From: Akkermansia sp. N21116
GTDB lineage: Bacteria > Verrucomicrobiota > Verrucomicrobiia > Verrucomicrobiales > Akkermansiaceae
DNA length: 64,000 bases
Direction: 5' to 3'
NCBI RefSeq assembly: GCF_029854705.2
Contig: NZ_CP139035.1
Span: 1,178,001 to 1,242,000 of the forward strand
Under the pieces are notes generated by a model, which ran no database searches, was not told the DNA's origin, and saw only the letters and a program-made list of their open reading frames with translations. Below, one piece after another: positions 7,017 through 15,765 of this stretch (within the stretch, counting starts at the first letter, position 1; each line of letters opens with the position of its first letter). The translations under genes were made by a program, and so were the position numbers.

Positions 7017-8165
7017 TTAGTTTTTTGCGCTGATTTTTTTCTTCAGGAATCTGTCTGTTAAGTATTTTCGAACAGGCATATCGTACCATCTTAAGCAGAC
7101 ATAGGCTAAAACGATGCTCCCGATTACAACTGCTACCGCACCGGGCAACGATTCTCTGAAGGTAAGATTTCCGTTCTTTACCCATGCATAATACAGGTAG
7201 ATAAAAGGGTAGTGTACCATATACAGAGGGTAGGATATATTTCCCAGGAAGTTGCATATTTGCCTCGTAAAGTTGTCGGTTGTCTTGCCCGAGGCACCGA
7301 GATAGACGAGAATGGGGAAAAAGACGGCGAAGCATGCGGTATCATACACACCGTTCATCCACAGATGTTCTTCTCCGCCTATACGTGGAACGGACAGGAG
7401 GGCGACGATAGCCAGGCTGCAGATCCAAAATGCTCCTTTAATGTGAATAGGTTTGAAGAGCCGGATGAGAAGTAATCCCGCAGAGAAGGAAAACATGAGC
7501 CGCAGGAATCCTCCGGTAAAATCCGTCCCGTTTAGAGAGAACCCGGCGCATATGTCGCCGTAAGGTCCCAGTATTGCAAACGTTGCCAAACCACATCCGG
7601 CAACGAAAACCAGCAAGGATAGATTTCTGGTCGAAAGCTTGCGGATGAACAGGGCATAGAGGATATTGCCTATGTATTCGAAAAACAGAGACCAGCTTGG
7701 GCCGTTCAAAGGATACATTTCCCCCAATCCTCGAATTTCCGTCCTAGGAGTTGCAGGGATCAGTAATGTATTCACAAATGTAGCGATGAACAGAGCCGTA
7801 ATGCTTACTACCGATACGTCCCATACGGAACACCCCTGGAAATAGAACATGATTGCTCCGATGACGGCGCCCATGACAACCATCGGATGCAGGCGTATGA
7901 CTCTGCGCTTGAGGAATTCCTTGATCCCCATTTTTCCCCAGCGATCATCATAAGCATAGCCGACCACGAATCCTGACAAGATAAAGAAGAAGTCGACAGC
8001 CAGATAACCATGGTTGATTCTTTGGTCGACATGGCTGGTGGCAAAAGCTTCGAATATATGGAACCATACGACCGTGATGGCCGCCACCCCGCGTAACCCA
8101 TCAAGAATATTGTAATGCTTTTTTGTATCCGCAAATGCAGCCGTAGAGATTTGTGCTTCTAGCAT
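7017..8165 (-). CDS. integral membrane O-acyltransferase (acyltransferase family 3)
   Basis: This 382-residue polytopic protein begins, after a short cytosolic lead, with the family 3 signature: NILDGLRGVAAITVVWFHIF (the conserved R and H of helix 1), then FFFILSGFVVGYAY. About ten hydrophobic helices follow, with the late motif SYPLYMVHYPFIYLYYAW. Members of this family (OafA/YrhL, NodX-like) transfer acetyl or other acyl groups to sugars of lipopolysaccharide, capsule or glycans at the inner membrane. It is transcribed alone, leftward, in accessory DNA. The substrate cannot be deduced. Confidence 0.88.
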   Translation of the reverse strand: MLEAQISTAAFADTKKHYNILDGLRGVAAITVVWFHIFEAFATSHVDQRINHGYLAVDFFFILSGFVVGYAYDDRWGKMGIKEFLKRRVIRLHPMVVMGAVIGAIMFYFQGCSVWDVSVVSITALFIATFVNTLLIPATPRTEIRGLGEMYPLNGPSWSLFFEYIGNILYALFIRKLSTRNLSLLVFVAGCGLATFAILGPYGDICAGFSLNGTDFTGGFLRLMFSFSAGLLLIRLFKPIHIKGAFWICSLAIVALLSVPRIGGEEHLWMNGVYDTACFAVFFPILVYLGASGKTTDNFTRQICNFLGNISYPLYMVHYPFIYLYYAWVKNGNLTFRESLPGAVAVVIGSIVLAYVCLRWYDMPVRKYLTDRFLKKKISAKN

Positions 8166-8399
8166 GGAATAAAATTCTGATATTCTAAAATGGTATCTTG
8201 GAAATGTGTTTCCTTGAATGGATGATACCGATATGTTCCTCGTTAATACGCGCGAGGCTATGTACTTCTTTCACTCTTGGAGAGAAACGAGAATTCTGCG
8301 CGCCATTCGCAAAATTGGTTTGTACAAATTTCTCTCTAAGAAAATAACTTTCCTTGTTGTTCCGGTAGTTGCTGTTCCCGGATGATCTTGGAGACAAAA

Positions 8400-9722
8400 T
8401 TATTCTTCGGATTTCATGACCTTTTCAAAAAAAGACTGAGGCATGATTCCTTTGTCGGATCCGGTTTCCCGAGCATCTAGAAATTTAAATTCTATATTCC
8501 TCAAGATTCTGTCCCCTCCGTCATATTGAGTGGCGATGCCTGCACTGGGCTTTGTGAAATGAAGAAGGAAGTAAGATTCCCCCTTTTTGTTCTCAAGATC
8601 GGAAAACTCTACGATTGCGTTCCGATTATCAATGATCTTGTAAATGTAGCTGCCTACTTGATTTTGATACTCGCATGTGTATGGAGAAACAAAAAGTACT
8701 GCTCCTTTCATGGAAAGATAGGCTCCTTGCAGCCAGTCCTTCAATTGATTGGATTCCTGCAATTTCTTCTCAATGAAAAGTTGTTCTTCGTTAGCAGGCA
8801 ATCCCGTTTTTCCTTCCGTCAAATGGTATTGGATATGATCCGCACTGAATTGCAGAGTTTTTCCTACAATGGATTGGGGAGGATTGGATGAAACCTGGCT
8901 GGAATCTTCCAGATCGGGAAAAAGGAGGGAATTGACTTCGGGAAGTTCCTTCTTCCGGAGATGCGGCTTATCGGTTTCCAGCATGAACATGACGTTGCCG
9001 ATCAGTTTTTCTTCTCCGTCCGTATAAACGGCCATTCCCGAATCGGGAGTTGTGAAGTGGAGAAGGATATGAAGATTGGGGGCATCTGGGCCATCATACC
9101 CTTGAAGAATAATCATCCCCTTGTCCTTGCTTAGTTTCTTGTAGGCATAATCCCCCGATTTGCCCAATCCGGCGCTCCATGCTGAAGGTGCCGTAAATTT
9201 TAATGTTCCATGTATAAAATTTTCGCCTTCTGATCCTTTTCTCCATCCTGCAAGTTTCTGGTAGTGCAATAACTGCTGTCCTATCGAATAGTTGCTTTCC
9301 GCTCTCAGGGAAAGATAAGTCGAAACGGGATGTTCCGAAGACATGGTTAAACGTGTTCCCATCAAGGAAAGCGGAGCCTCTGGAATAGGATGGGGATTAT
9401 CAGATTGATAGGAAGAAGGATGCTGTGGGGATGAAACAGAGTCCGAAGGTAGATTGTCGCGGGTTGTGTTATCAGGTGTTTTGGGCGCTTGCTCAGGAAA
9501 CAATACTTGCGGTAGAAGCGGGCTTTTTTCGCTTGGAGCATTCCCGTTTCCAATCATGAGAAATATGCCCGCCAGTACGGCAACGGTAAAACAGGCAAGA
9601 GCCGTCCATAAGATCCAATGAAAGGATTTTTTCCCCGAAGAAGATAGAAGATGAGATTTCCATTCCTTCGCTGATTGTAACCTGTCCTCAATGTCCAGTC
9701 TGGTTGCTTTCTTTAGCGGGCT
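8400..9722 (-). pseudogene. C-terminal part of a frameshifted Ser/Thr kinase: membrane helix and duplicated ectodomain
   Basis: In this frame the sequence resumes the kinase C-lobe (SPLKKATRLDIEDRLQSAKE, from 9722), where the upstream kinase frame runs out of phase. Then come a single membrane helix (WILWTALACFTVAVLAGIFL, about 9615-9560), a Pro/Ser-rich linker, and two copies of a domain of about 130 residues. Each copy starts with a Leu-x-Gly-type segment and has a strand block (SGDYAYKKL, HILLHFTTPDSGMAVY; then GSYIYKII, YFLLHFTKPSAGIA). The same block occurs in the lipoprotein at 11884-12402. A protein starting at an internal ATG (9557) would lack the helix, so this is read as the outer half of one receptor kinase split by a 1-nt shift near 9723. 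Confidence 0.75.
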
Positions 9723-10437
9723 TGGGATACGAGTCCAGCTTTTCCCCTAAGCAACTGATAAATGATCTTCCCAGGGCAAATAAATCAGACCAAGGTCCCA
9801 TATTCCCATGTCCCGAATATTGTTCAGGAGGAGAAAAGGCAGGAGAGGCCATAACAGTAATGGTTTCCTGAGGCAATCCATCCAAGGCTGCACCGAAATC
9901 CAGTAGGACAGGTTTTCCGCTCTCCTTGACGATGATGTTTGAGGGCTTGATATCCCTATGGAGGACTTCCTTTGAATGCAGATAATCGAGAATATCCAAC
10001 AACTGAAGCAGAAGATCCTGTACGACTTTACTGTCATCGGCGTGTTGTTCCAGCCATTGATCCAGAGTACAGCCTTCCACCAGGGACATTACTGCATAAG
10101 CTGTTCCCAATGCCTGGAAAATATCATGGATACGGACAATACCGGGATGATCCAACGCTGCCACAATACGGGCTTCCTTGCAAAATGAATCCAGGGAACG
10201 GTTATAGGCCTTTCCCCAAGAATCATCGACGGGAATTACTTCTGCGTTTTCCTGATTCCTTTTGCATAAACCGGATGGAAAATGTTCTTTCAGGACGACT
10301 TCACGGCCAAGTTGCCGGTCTATCGCCCAGTAAGTGATGCCGAAGCCGCCTTGACCCAGGACTCCCTTGATCTGGTAATTCCCCAGTTCGGTATCTATAG
10401 GAAGATAATTATTGGGAGAGAAGAGAGACGGTTCCAT
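9688..10437 (-). CDS. Ser/Thr protein kinase, N-terminal catalytic part (frameshifted at its end)
   Basis: The 249-residue frame holds nearly a whole Hanks-type kinase: glycine loop GQGGFGIT, the ATP-binding Lys in VVLKEHF, the catalytic loop HRDIKPSN, the metal site LDFGAA, and SPPEQY. It would phosphorylate Ser/Thr residues at the cytosolic face of the membrane. After LDSYP the frame leaves the family pattern and stops 13 residues later, while the next frame continues with the expected C-lobe end (LDIEDRLQSAKEW) and a membrane helix. Removing one base near 9723 would fuse both into a kinase of about 679 residues. It follows two regulator genes by 25 nt, so probably lies in their operon. Confidence 0.85.
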   Translation of the reverse strand: MEPSLFSPNNYLPIDTELGNYQIKGVLGQGGFGITYWAIDRQLGREVVLKEHFPSGLCKRNQENAEVIPVDDSWGKAYNRSLDSFCKEARIVAALDHPGIVRIHDIFQALGTAYAVMSLVEGCTLDQWLEQHADDSKVVQDLLLQLLDILDYLHSKEVLHRDIKPSNIIVKESGKPVLLDFGAALDGLPQETITVMASPAFSPPEQYSGHGNMGPWSDLFALGRSFISCLGEKLDSYPKPAKESNQTGH

Positions 10438-10462
10438 GGAAGGAAAGGCATGGTGTTACCCG

Positions 10463-10888
10463 TCAGGATTGAGGAGGCAAAACAACCTTTTGACTTTTCA
10501 AAGGCAAGGAAGGATTTTCTTCGGTAACCAAACCGGAAATAGCCTTCGCCACCATTTCTCCCAATGTTTGACCTTGTTTGGTCGCCTTGGATTCCAGCTT
10601 ATTATAGAGAGTAGGGGATAACTTGACCGTCAAAGTCAATGAGGCGTCTACTTCCACGCCTGGCGTATCAATAGGATTCAATGAAGGAATGGAAACCGGC
10701 AATTGAGCCATTACCCTTCCTATGAGCTGCTGCTTCAAAGGAGGAATTGTCTTCTGGGACATCCAATTCCTCACCGTGATTTCAGAGACTCCACATTGCT
10801 CAGCCATCCATTTATAATCAAGACCCTGGCTTTTCAGCCATTGCTTGACTTCGTTTTTAAAACCGGCCTGATCCCCTGCGTGACTCAT
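10463..10888 (-). CDS. HTH plus ribbon-helix-helix-like regulator
   Basis: This 141-residue protein starts MSHAGDQAGF; a longer frame to 10954 would abut the upstream gene. Residues about 10-45 (LDYKWMAEQCGVSEITVRNW) form a Cro/CI-like helix-turn-helix. Residues about 80-120 (LTLTVKLSPTLYNKLESKAT) have the strand-helix-helix layout of ribbon-helix-helix proteins. It is a shorter-spaced paralogue of the gene upstream, sharing WMSQK after the recognition helix. Two such regulators ahead of the kinase suggest local control of the divergent lipoprotein genes. Confidence 0.65.
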   Translation of the reverse strand: MSHAGDQAGFKNEVKQWLKSQGLDYKWMAEQCGVSEITVRNWMSQKTIPPLKQQLIGRVMAQLPVSIPSLNPIDTPGVEVDASLTLTVKLSPTLYNKLESKATKQGQTLGEMVAKAISGLVTEENPSLPLKSQKVVLPPQS

Positions 10889-10954
10889 GCTACTAATGTA
10901 CCACCATAATCCGAAAAGACAAGACCGCCTTATCTCCAATAGATACAAAAGCAA

Positions 10955-11302
10955 TCAAGGTTCCTTACCAAGGGCGTCCAGTTTCCTTGCAATCAATTCC
11001 CCGACAGAACAACCGGCCTCCATGGCTTTTTTGCTCAATGCCGAATAATCTGACAGAGGCAATTCCATCTTGAGTCCCTTCTCCTGATCACCGCCAAGGA
11101 AAGAGACCCTATTGTAACACCGAACATAGCTATCCAGAACATCTTGAAAAGATTTTGGAATCTCCTTTTGCGACATCCATTTGCGAACAATGCACTCCGG
11201 AATATTACATTCAGAGGCAATATGAGAACATGTCAACCCTTTTGATTCCAATAATTTATTCCTAGCTTTCATCGACATTCGAATGTTTTCAAACTCGCAC
11301 AT
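10955..11302 (-). CDS. HTH plus ribbon-helix-helix-like regulator, paralogue
   Basis: The predicted product has 115 residues. The N-terminal helix-turn-helix (LTCSHIASECNIPECIVRKW, followed by MSQKEIP) is clearly related to that of the next gene, and the C-terminal part (ELPLSDYSALSKKAMEAG, then VGELIARKL) has the same strand-helix-helix shape. It is first in the leftward operon leading to the kinase and faces the TRL-like lipoprotein gene across a 169-bp divergent promoter region. Autoregulation and control of both arms would be expected but is not shown. Confidence 0.65.
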   Translation of the reverse strand: MCEFENIRMSMKARNKLLESKGLTCSHIASECNIPECIVRKWMSQKEIPKSFQDVLDSYVRCYNRVSFLGGDQEKGLKMELPLSDYSALSKKAMEAGCSVGELIARKLDALGKEP

Positions 11303-11471
11303 GGACGCATGATGCCACGAAAAAACTCATTCGTAAATTATCTTTTAGAGATAAAAATTGTTTATAGGAATCGCAAAAAGAGACATAATGAGGTCGTTAG
11401 CTGAGAACGACTCTGTGATTTTCAGAGGATGTGCCTTGGCGACCACCAATAGAACATCAACCAATACAATC

Positions 11472-11768
11472 ATGAAGAAGTTACTCATATTACCTTTAGT
11501 TGCTGCTACAGGCGCTTTGTCCAGCTGCGTTGCTCCCGTAGGACTCGTATATTCTGATATCAATTTGCCTTCGGGGATTTCCTCCGCCCCCGGTAAAAAA
11601 GTCGGTAAGTCTCAATCAAGATCATATTTTGCCTTGGTCGCAACAGGCGACTCATCTGTAGAGGCGGCTAAAAATAATGGGGGTATAACGTCTGTTTCTT
11701 CCGTGGACACAAAAATAGAAAACATTCTTGGAGTAGCAAAATACACGACAACAGTTACAGGCAACTAA
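11472..11768 (+). CDS. TRL-like family lipoprotein
   Basis: This 98-residue protein has a lipoprotein signal (MKKLLILPLVAATGALSSC; Cys 19 would be lipidated) and then the layout of the TRL family: GLVYSDINLP, the central ALVATGDSSVEAAKNNGGIT, and the end DTKIENILGVAKYTTTV. TRL-like proteins are small secreted proteins of unknown function, common in Gram-negative bacteria. An in-frame start at 11358 is rejected because it puts 38 unrelated residues before the signal. It opens the rightward arm of the divergent kinase/lipoprotein locus. Confidence 0.8.
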   Translation: MKKLLILPLVAATGALSSCVAPVGLVYSDINLPSGISSAPGKKVGKSQSRSYFALVATGDSSVEAAKNNGGITSVSSVDTKIENILGVAKYTTTVTGN

Positions 11769-11883
11769 TTACACAATGAATGCGGTTAGGGCTTTGAATT
11801 TTATCCGCATTCAAACTAGAGAAACCACTCTGAATCATTCAGAAACTTTTCACTCCAACAATCAATCCAATAGAATTCTAATC

Positions 11884-12402
11884 ATGAACAAGGTAGTGTT
11901 ACTTGGAGGTATTTGCTCCACTTTATTCTGCAGCTGTACAGGCACAAATACCCCAGATGGTAATGAAGCAACGACCAATGCAACCCAATATGCAAAATCT
12001 GCAGAAGTGCCTGTTTCTTTGAATGGGTACACGCTAATTATGAATAATAGAGGTGCGACGTCTACTATTCTTGGAAATGGACCTTTGAATGAAGTAATCG
12101 CACAGAAGCTCGAAAACTATGATAGCAACAAGAACAGGGTATGGAATGCATGCTCTTCTGAAGGACTCATTTCACAGGTCGATTTTTCTAAAAACATGTG
12201 GAAGATAGGTAGGAATAGTGGAAACTATACATGCGAAAAATTAGGAAAAGACAAGTTGTATGTCGTATTAGAAGCTGACGATGATTGCTTGTATGAAAGT
12301 ATTCATATGTTATTGAAATTCAATACATCATATGCAGGTTATGCTGTTTATACAGGTGAAGAAGCCATCTACAAAAACATCCAATTCCAATTGAAAAAGT
12401 AG
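11884..12402 (+). CDS. lipoprotein carrying the domain found in the kinase ectodomain
   Basis: This 172-residue protein has a lipoprotein signal (MNKVVLLGGICSTLFCSC), a Thr/Asn-rich linker, and one domain starting VPVSLNGYTLIM. The strand block SGNYTCEKLGKDKL ... HMLLKFNTSYAGYAVYTGEE is the same block seen twice in the neighbouring kinase ectodomain (SGDYAYKKLSKDKG ... HILLHFTTPDSGMAVYTDGEE). The start at 11884 is chosen for the signal; an upstream ATG at 11776 gives no signal peptide. It could be a ligand, decoy or structural partner of the kinase; only the domain sharing is seen. Confidence 0.75.
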   Translation: MNKVVLLGGICSTLFCSCTGTNTPDGNEATTNATQYAKSAEVPVSLNGYTLIMNNRGATSTILGNGPLNEVIAQKLENYDSNKNRVWNACSSEGLISQVDFSKNMWKIGRNSGNYTCEKLGKDKLYVVLEADDDCLYESIHMLLKFNTSYAGYAVYTGEEAIYKNIQFQLKK

Positions 12403-12432
12403 AATTGTCTAATCATTCAATTAAGAAACACC

Positions 12433-13035
12433 ATGAAGACTTTGTTATCAGTCCTCGTAGCAGGAATTTGCCTATTGTCACCATCATGTGCAAGTTGTGA
12501 AAAGGCATTAGAAAATCAAACGCAGACAAATACCTTGGAAGGTATTAAAGTTCCTTCTTCCTTAGAGGGGGCAATAGTAGAAATAACCTATCAGGATCAG
12601 CAAAGCGGAGAATCCGATACACTATACTTCACCGTCCAAAACAAAGTTACCTATATAACTGGAGAAAATCCTAAGCTGAACGGAAAGCCGAAAATCAGGA
12701 AAAATGGAAAAGACCGATATGAAAGAACTACATATGTGGATCAATCGGGCAATGGCTGGGGTAATTGTGATAAATTTAGATATTCGGCAAAAGGAAGCCA
12801 AGCTCAGTTATTTCTGAAATATACCGCTCGGCATGAATATCAACTCTGTCAATCAGCCCGTAAGAGCATGGATAACGGATACGTTGAATATCTTTATCAG
12901 GATACCGCTGCCGTTTTCACCATAACCAGCAAGAACGGAAATGTTTATGAAGGTACTATGCATGGAATATATGGATCGCCAGACATGCCTCAACCTCCCT
13001 TCAAGATTCTAAAAATAAAAATTACTGCATGGTAA
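12433..13035 (+). CDS. secreted lipoprotein, distant member of the same domain family
   Basis: The predicted product has 200 residues. The signal ends around SPSCASCEK, so it is probably a lipoprotein. The mature part begins with the PSSLEGAIVEI phrase that matches PVSLNGYTL and PESLDGLTF in the neighbouring lipoproteins, then alternates beta strands with Tyr and charged residues (KFRYSAKGSQAQLFLKY; VEYLYQDTAAVFTITSKNG). No catalytic motif is seen. The stop overlaps the next ATG by one base, so it is coupled to the membrane protein that follows. Confidence 0.65.
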   Translation: MKTLLSVLVAGICLLSPSCASCEKALENQTQTNTLEGIKVPSSLEGAIVEITYQDQQSGESDTLYFTVQNKVTYITGENPKLNGKPKIRKNGKDRYERTTYVDQSGNGWGNCDKFRYSAKGSQAQLFLKYTARHEYQLCQSARKSMDNGYVEYLYQDTAAVFTITSKNGNVYEGTMHGIYGSPDMPQPPFKILKIKITAW

Positions 13036-13568
13036 TGATCAATTCTGCAATACAAGAGGGGATGTATGTCCGTGTTATTGGGGCATCAGGTCAAACTCTG
13101 TTTACCAGAAAAGGTGAACTACTTGGATTCACCGGCATGTCAGTAACTCTCAGAAGAGGCGATACGGTCTACACTTGCGATCCAAAAGGAACCACACAAT
13201 CCACCAATAGATACCAGGGAGGAAGAACCGCTTATGATGATTTGGTAGATGCCGACGAAAGCAAACCCCGTCGAACCTGGACTAAGGGAACTCTTAGCCT
13301 TTATCTGCTTTTCGGCTGGTTGATCAAAATCGGAGCTGGCTATCGGCTGTACAAACTCCTTGGAGGCTCGCATGGTCAACTGACTGTAGGTGAAACAACA
13401 CGGGAATTCACCAAAAGAACACGGAAGGATGTCGGTATCTGGCTGATGTCGGTTTTCTTTTGGATCATTTGCATAGTTGGCGGCTTATTAGCCCATCATC
13501 AATTCAAAACCTGGATGGGACAGAATGATTCCCCATCTATCGAAACGTCTACAATTAGCGATCTCTAA
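13035..13568 (+). CDS. membrane protein with an N-terminal beta-rich segment
   Basis: The predicted product has 177 residues from the ATG that overlaps the preceding stop; an alternative ATG lies at 13029. The first 75 residues (GQTLFTRKGELLGFTG, then RRGDTVYTCDPKG) look like a small beta fold without a signal peptide, so probably cytosolic. Two hydrophobic stretches follow, about 92-112 and 137-156 (IWLMSVFFWIICIVGGLLA). The family is not recognised. Coupling to the lipoprotein upstream suggests they act together at the envelope. Confidence 0.55.
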   Translation: MINSAIQEGMYVRVIGASGQTLFTRKGELLGFTGMSVTLRRGDTVYTCDPKGTTQSTNRYQGGRTAYDDLVDADESKPRRTWTKGTLSLYLLFGWLIKIGAGYRLYKLLGGSHGQLTVGETTREFTKRTRKDVGIWLMSVFFWIICIVGGLLAHHQFKTWMGQNDSPSIETSTISDL

Positions 13569-13575
13569 TAAAAAC

Positions 13576-14022
13576 ATGAAACAAATACTCAAATTACTAC
13601 CTTTCGTCACATTGGCGTTGATAACGTCATGTGAAAACTCCACCTCATCAGATTCCCATAATCTCGCTGAAGCACCAGAATCCCTGGATGGATTAACTTT
13701 TGAGGGTGAGATGTATGTTGATTACAAAGAAGGAGAAGGCTTTGAGCTGGAAGCAAAGAATTTTGTTTTTGCCAATGGAGCGGTAACTTTTGATGCAATC
13801 GAATATGATTCCAATGGCAATACCACACCCCGACAAGTTGCTGGTCCATACCAATACGAGAAGACAGGAACTCAGACAGGTACATTGTCAACATCAACAA
13901 ATCCGGTCAGTTTCAATCTGAATCTCATATTTTCAGGTAATAACGTTACAGCGTCAGGAACAATGTCTGAAACTTACGGTTCCGGCTATTACCCTGCAAA
14001 AGGGGCATTTACAATCAGATAA
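13576..14022 (+). CDS. lipoprotein of the same domain family
   Basis: This 148-residue protein has a lipoprotein signal (MKQILKLLPFVTLALITSC). The mature region starts APESLDGLTFEGEM, has the Tyr/Lys block GPYQYEKTGTQTGTL, and ends with alternating strands (NLNLIFSGNNVTASGTM; KGAFTIR). The Y-x-Y-x-K-x-G pattern and the P-x-S-L-x-G entry resemble the domains in the lipoprotein at 11884 and the kinase ectodomain. It starts 8 nt after the upstream gene, so the genes are co-transcribed. Confidence 0.7.
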   Translation: MKQILKLLPFVTLALITSCENSTSSDSHNLAEAPESLDGLTFEGEMYVDYKEGEGFELEAKNFVFANGAVTFDAIEYDSNGNTTPRQVAGPYQYEKTGTQTGTLSTSTNPVSFNLNLIFSGNNVTASGTMSETYGSGYYPAKGAFTIR

Positions 14023-14054
14023 GCAAGACGGACATCAACAAACCATTCACAACT

Positions 14055-14666
14055 ATGAACGACAACAAGCAATCAAGCACAATCGATAGATTTCTAAATC
14101 TCTCGTTTCATATAGGAAAATTTACCTCAGCGATATTCCTAGTTATCTTCCTACTGTTGTTCCTTTTCTCCGCATACAATATTGCTTTTGAGAAAAAAAT
14201 GCAGGTGCCTAGATTTCAGGACATTGAAAACACTCTGGATTTCAAGGATGACAGCGGGAAAGCCGTAAAACAGGCCCCCCAGGCTGACAAGAACACGGAA
14301 CGGCTGGAAGCTATTTTACGAAAATACGAATTATCCAAATACACAGAAGCGGTATCGAAAGCATTGAAGGATAAGGAACATAGTACTATTTTCCTGGATG
14401 GATTGGACGACTATCTAGCTGATGCAGAAAAGTATTACATCAAGAACAATATATCCACAGATAAGGAGTCCTATTTTCTGGAATGCATCAATACCTATAT
14501 CCGTTCTTTTGCTCAGGAGGCAGCTAAGGAAGAAGCCAATCAAGTTTCTGATCAGATTCAAAAAACCGCGATGTGGATACTACTCGTTTTCTCCATGATG
14601 GCCTTCGTTGTCACCATAATCATGCCTGCACTCATTAGGATAGAAGAGAATACTAGAAAACAGTAA
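14055..14666 (+). CDS. two-helix membrane protein with a central soluble helical region
   Basis: The predicted product has 203 residues. A membrane helix at about 23-46 (AIFLVIFLLLFLFSAYNIAF) and another at about 171-192 flank about 120 charged, helical residues (ERLEAILRKYELSKYTEAV). With both ends cytosolic, this region would face the periplasm. The family is not recognised. It ends the rightward arm, just before a hairpin, so is probably the last gene of this operon. Confidence 0.6.
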   Translation: MNDNKQSSTIDRFLNLSFHIGKFTSAIFLVIFLLLFLFSAYNIAFEKKMQVPRFQDIENTLDFKDDSGKAVKQAPQADKNTERLEAILRKYELSKYTEAVSKALKDKEHSTIFLDGLDDYLADAEKYYIKNNISTDKESYFLECINTYIRSFAQEAAKEEANQVSDQIQKTAMWILLVFSMMAFVVTIIMPALIRIEENTRKQ

Positions 14667-14691
14667 TCCATAACCCCAATCATACAAAATC

Positions 14692-14725
14692 AGACGCTAT
14701 AGGGTAGAGATGCCTTATGGCGTCT
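14692..14725 (+). terminator. 13-bp hairpin closing the lipoprotein operon
   Basis: Positions 14692-14704 pair with 14713-14725 over 13 bp (two G-T wobbles) around an 8-nt loop, 26 nt after the last stop. No T-tract follows, so termination may be weak or need Rho. Confidence 0.5.
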
Positions 14726-15111
14726 ATTGCTATACAGGGTATGGCATACGGTAACATACCCCCTCCGAATCAAACACGATCCCCCAATTGGCAGCCTATC
14801 CCTATTTTTCCTTAACATATACGGACAAGCTTCCACATGAAGGGGGTACTTTGCCAAACACTTCAAAATTGTTTTTCCGAAAAATGGAAGACTTTTTCTC
14901 CATTAGGAAATGTATCAGGAATAAAAGGAGGAAAACCCACTTAGTCCCCCGCCTGGCAAAAATATCTTTTGAGGTGATTTCTCAGAATCACGCACGTTTT
15001 CCTCATCCCAGTTTGAAGTCCTCATAAGCAATATTGGCAAATTACCTCATCACGTCGAACCCAATCGCTTACAACCGCCTGAAATCATGGCACAATTCCT
15101 CCATGAAGATT

Positions 15112-15320
15112 TTATACGAAGCAGTTTTCAAAAAAATATTTTCCCTCGATCCCATGCGTCTTGCTCCCTCACATGAAATCCAAGGAGCATAAGGGTTATA
15201 GGTAAATTAATTCTAAATTGATTTCTACGGAAATTATTTTAGAAAGCAGGATAATCACAAGGTAAGGGATCAAAAAATCCTCACAAACAATTCTGGAAGC
15301 ATTCAGAATAAGATAACAAT
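15112..15320. repeat. degenerate island repeat, copy 1
   Basis: It contains the block TACGAAGCAGTTTTCAAAA near 15114 and, about 90 bp on, TTAATTCTAAATTGATTTCT (15208) followed by TCCTCACAAACAATTCTGGA and TTCAGAATAAGATAAC. Copies 2 and 3 have the same blocks in the same order. Confidence 0.65.
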
Positions 15321-15509
15321 TTTACTGAAATTATCCATCAATTTTTGATATCCCAATTATCTAACCTGGAGTCTCTGACTGTCTTATACAATGGGGATAT
15401 GGGAGGAGTAAAAGAAGGAATAAAATGAGTTTTCGCATTCACTAATATATCATAATGAGTCAGTTGTAAAAAATATGGTCTCATACAATGTATAAGTAAA
15501 GAGGAAGAG

Positions 15510-15765
15510 AGAGATTTTTCTCACGTATACCTTTGTTTAATCCTTTGGAATAATTTCCGAGGTCAATTAGTTTCATACGAAGGCGTTTTTAATAAAACGA
15601 TTTCCTCTTTGGATAAATTGGCTGGGATCAAGAGAGTTAAAGAGATAAAAGAATAATTAATTCTAAAATGATTTCTATGGGAATTATTTTGGAAACAAGG
15701 TAATTGGCAAGGAGAGTTGCCTGCAAATCCTCACAAATGATTCTGGAGATAGTCAGAATAAAATA
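15510..15765. repeat. degenerate island repeat, copy 2
   Basis: This is the longest copy. It adds an upstream block (CGTATACCTTTGTTTAAT, near 15523) before TACGAAGGCGTTTTTAATAA, TTAATTCTAAAATGATTTCT and TCCTCACAAATGATTCTGGA. Spacing between the tacgaag blocks of copies 1 and 2 is about 460 bp. Confidence 0.65.

Noticed and set aside
11303-11471. Search for a palindromic operator in the divergent regulator/TRL promoter region
   Set aside because: Short inverted matches exist but none stands out above AT-rich background, so no site is claimed.
14788-15027. 79-codon rightward frame in the gene-free region
   Set aside because: Composition is not protein-like (many basic and aromatic residues from AT-rich DNA), with no start signal.
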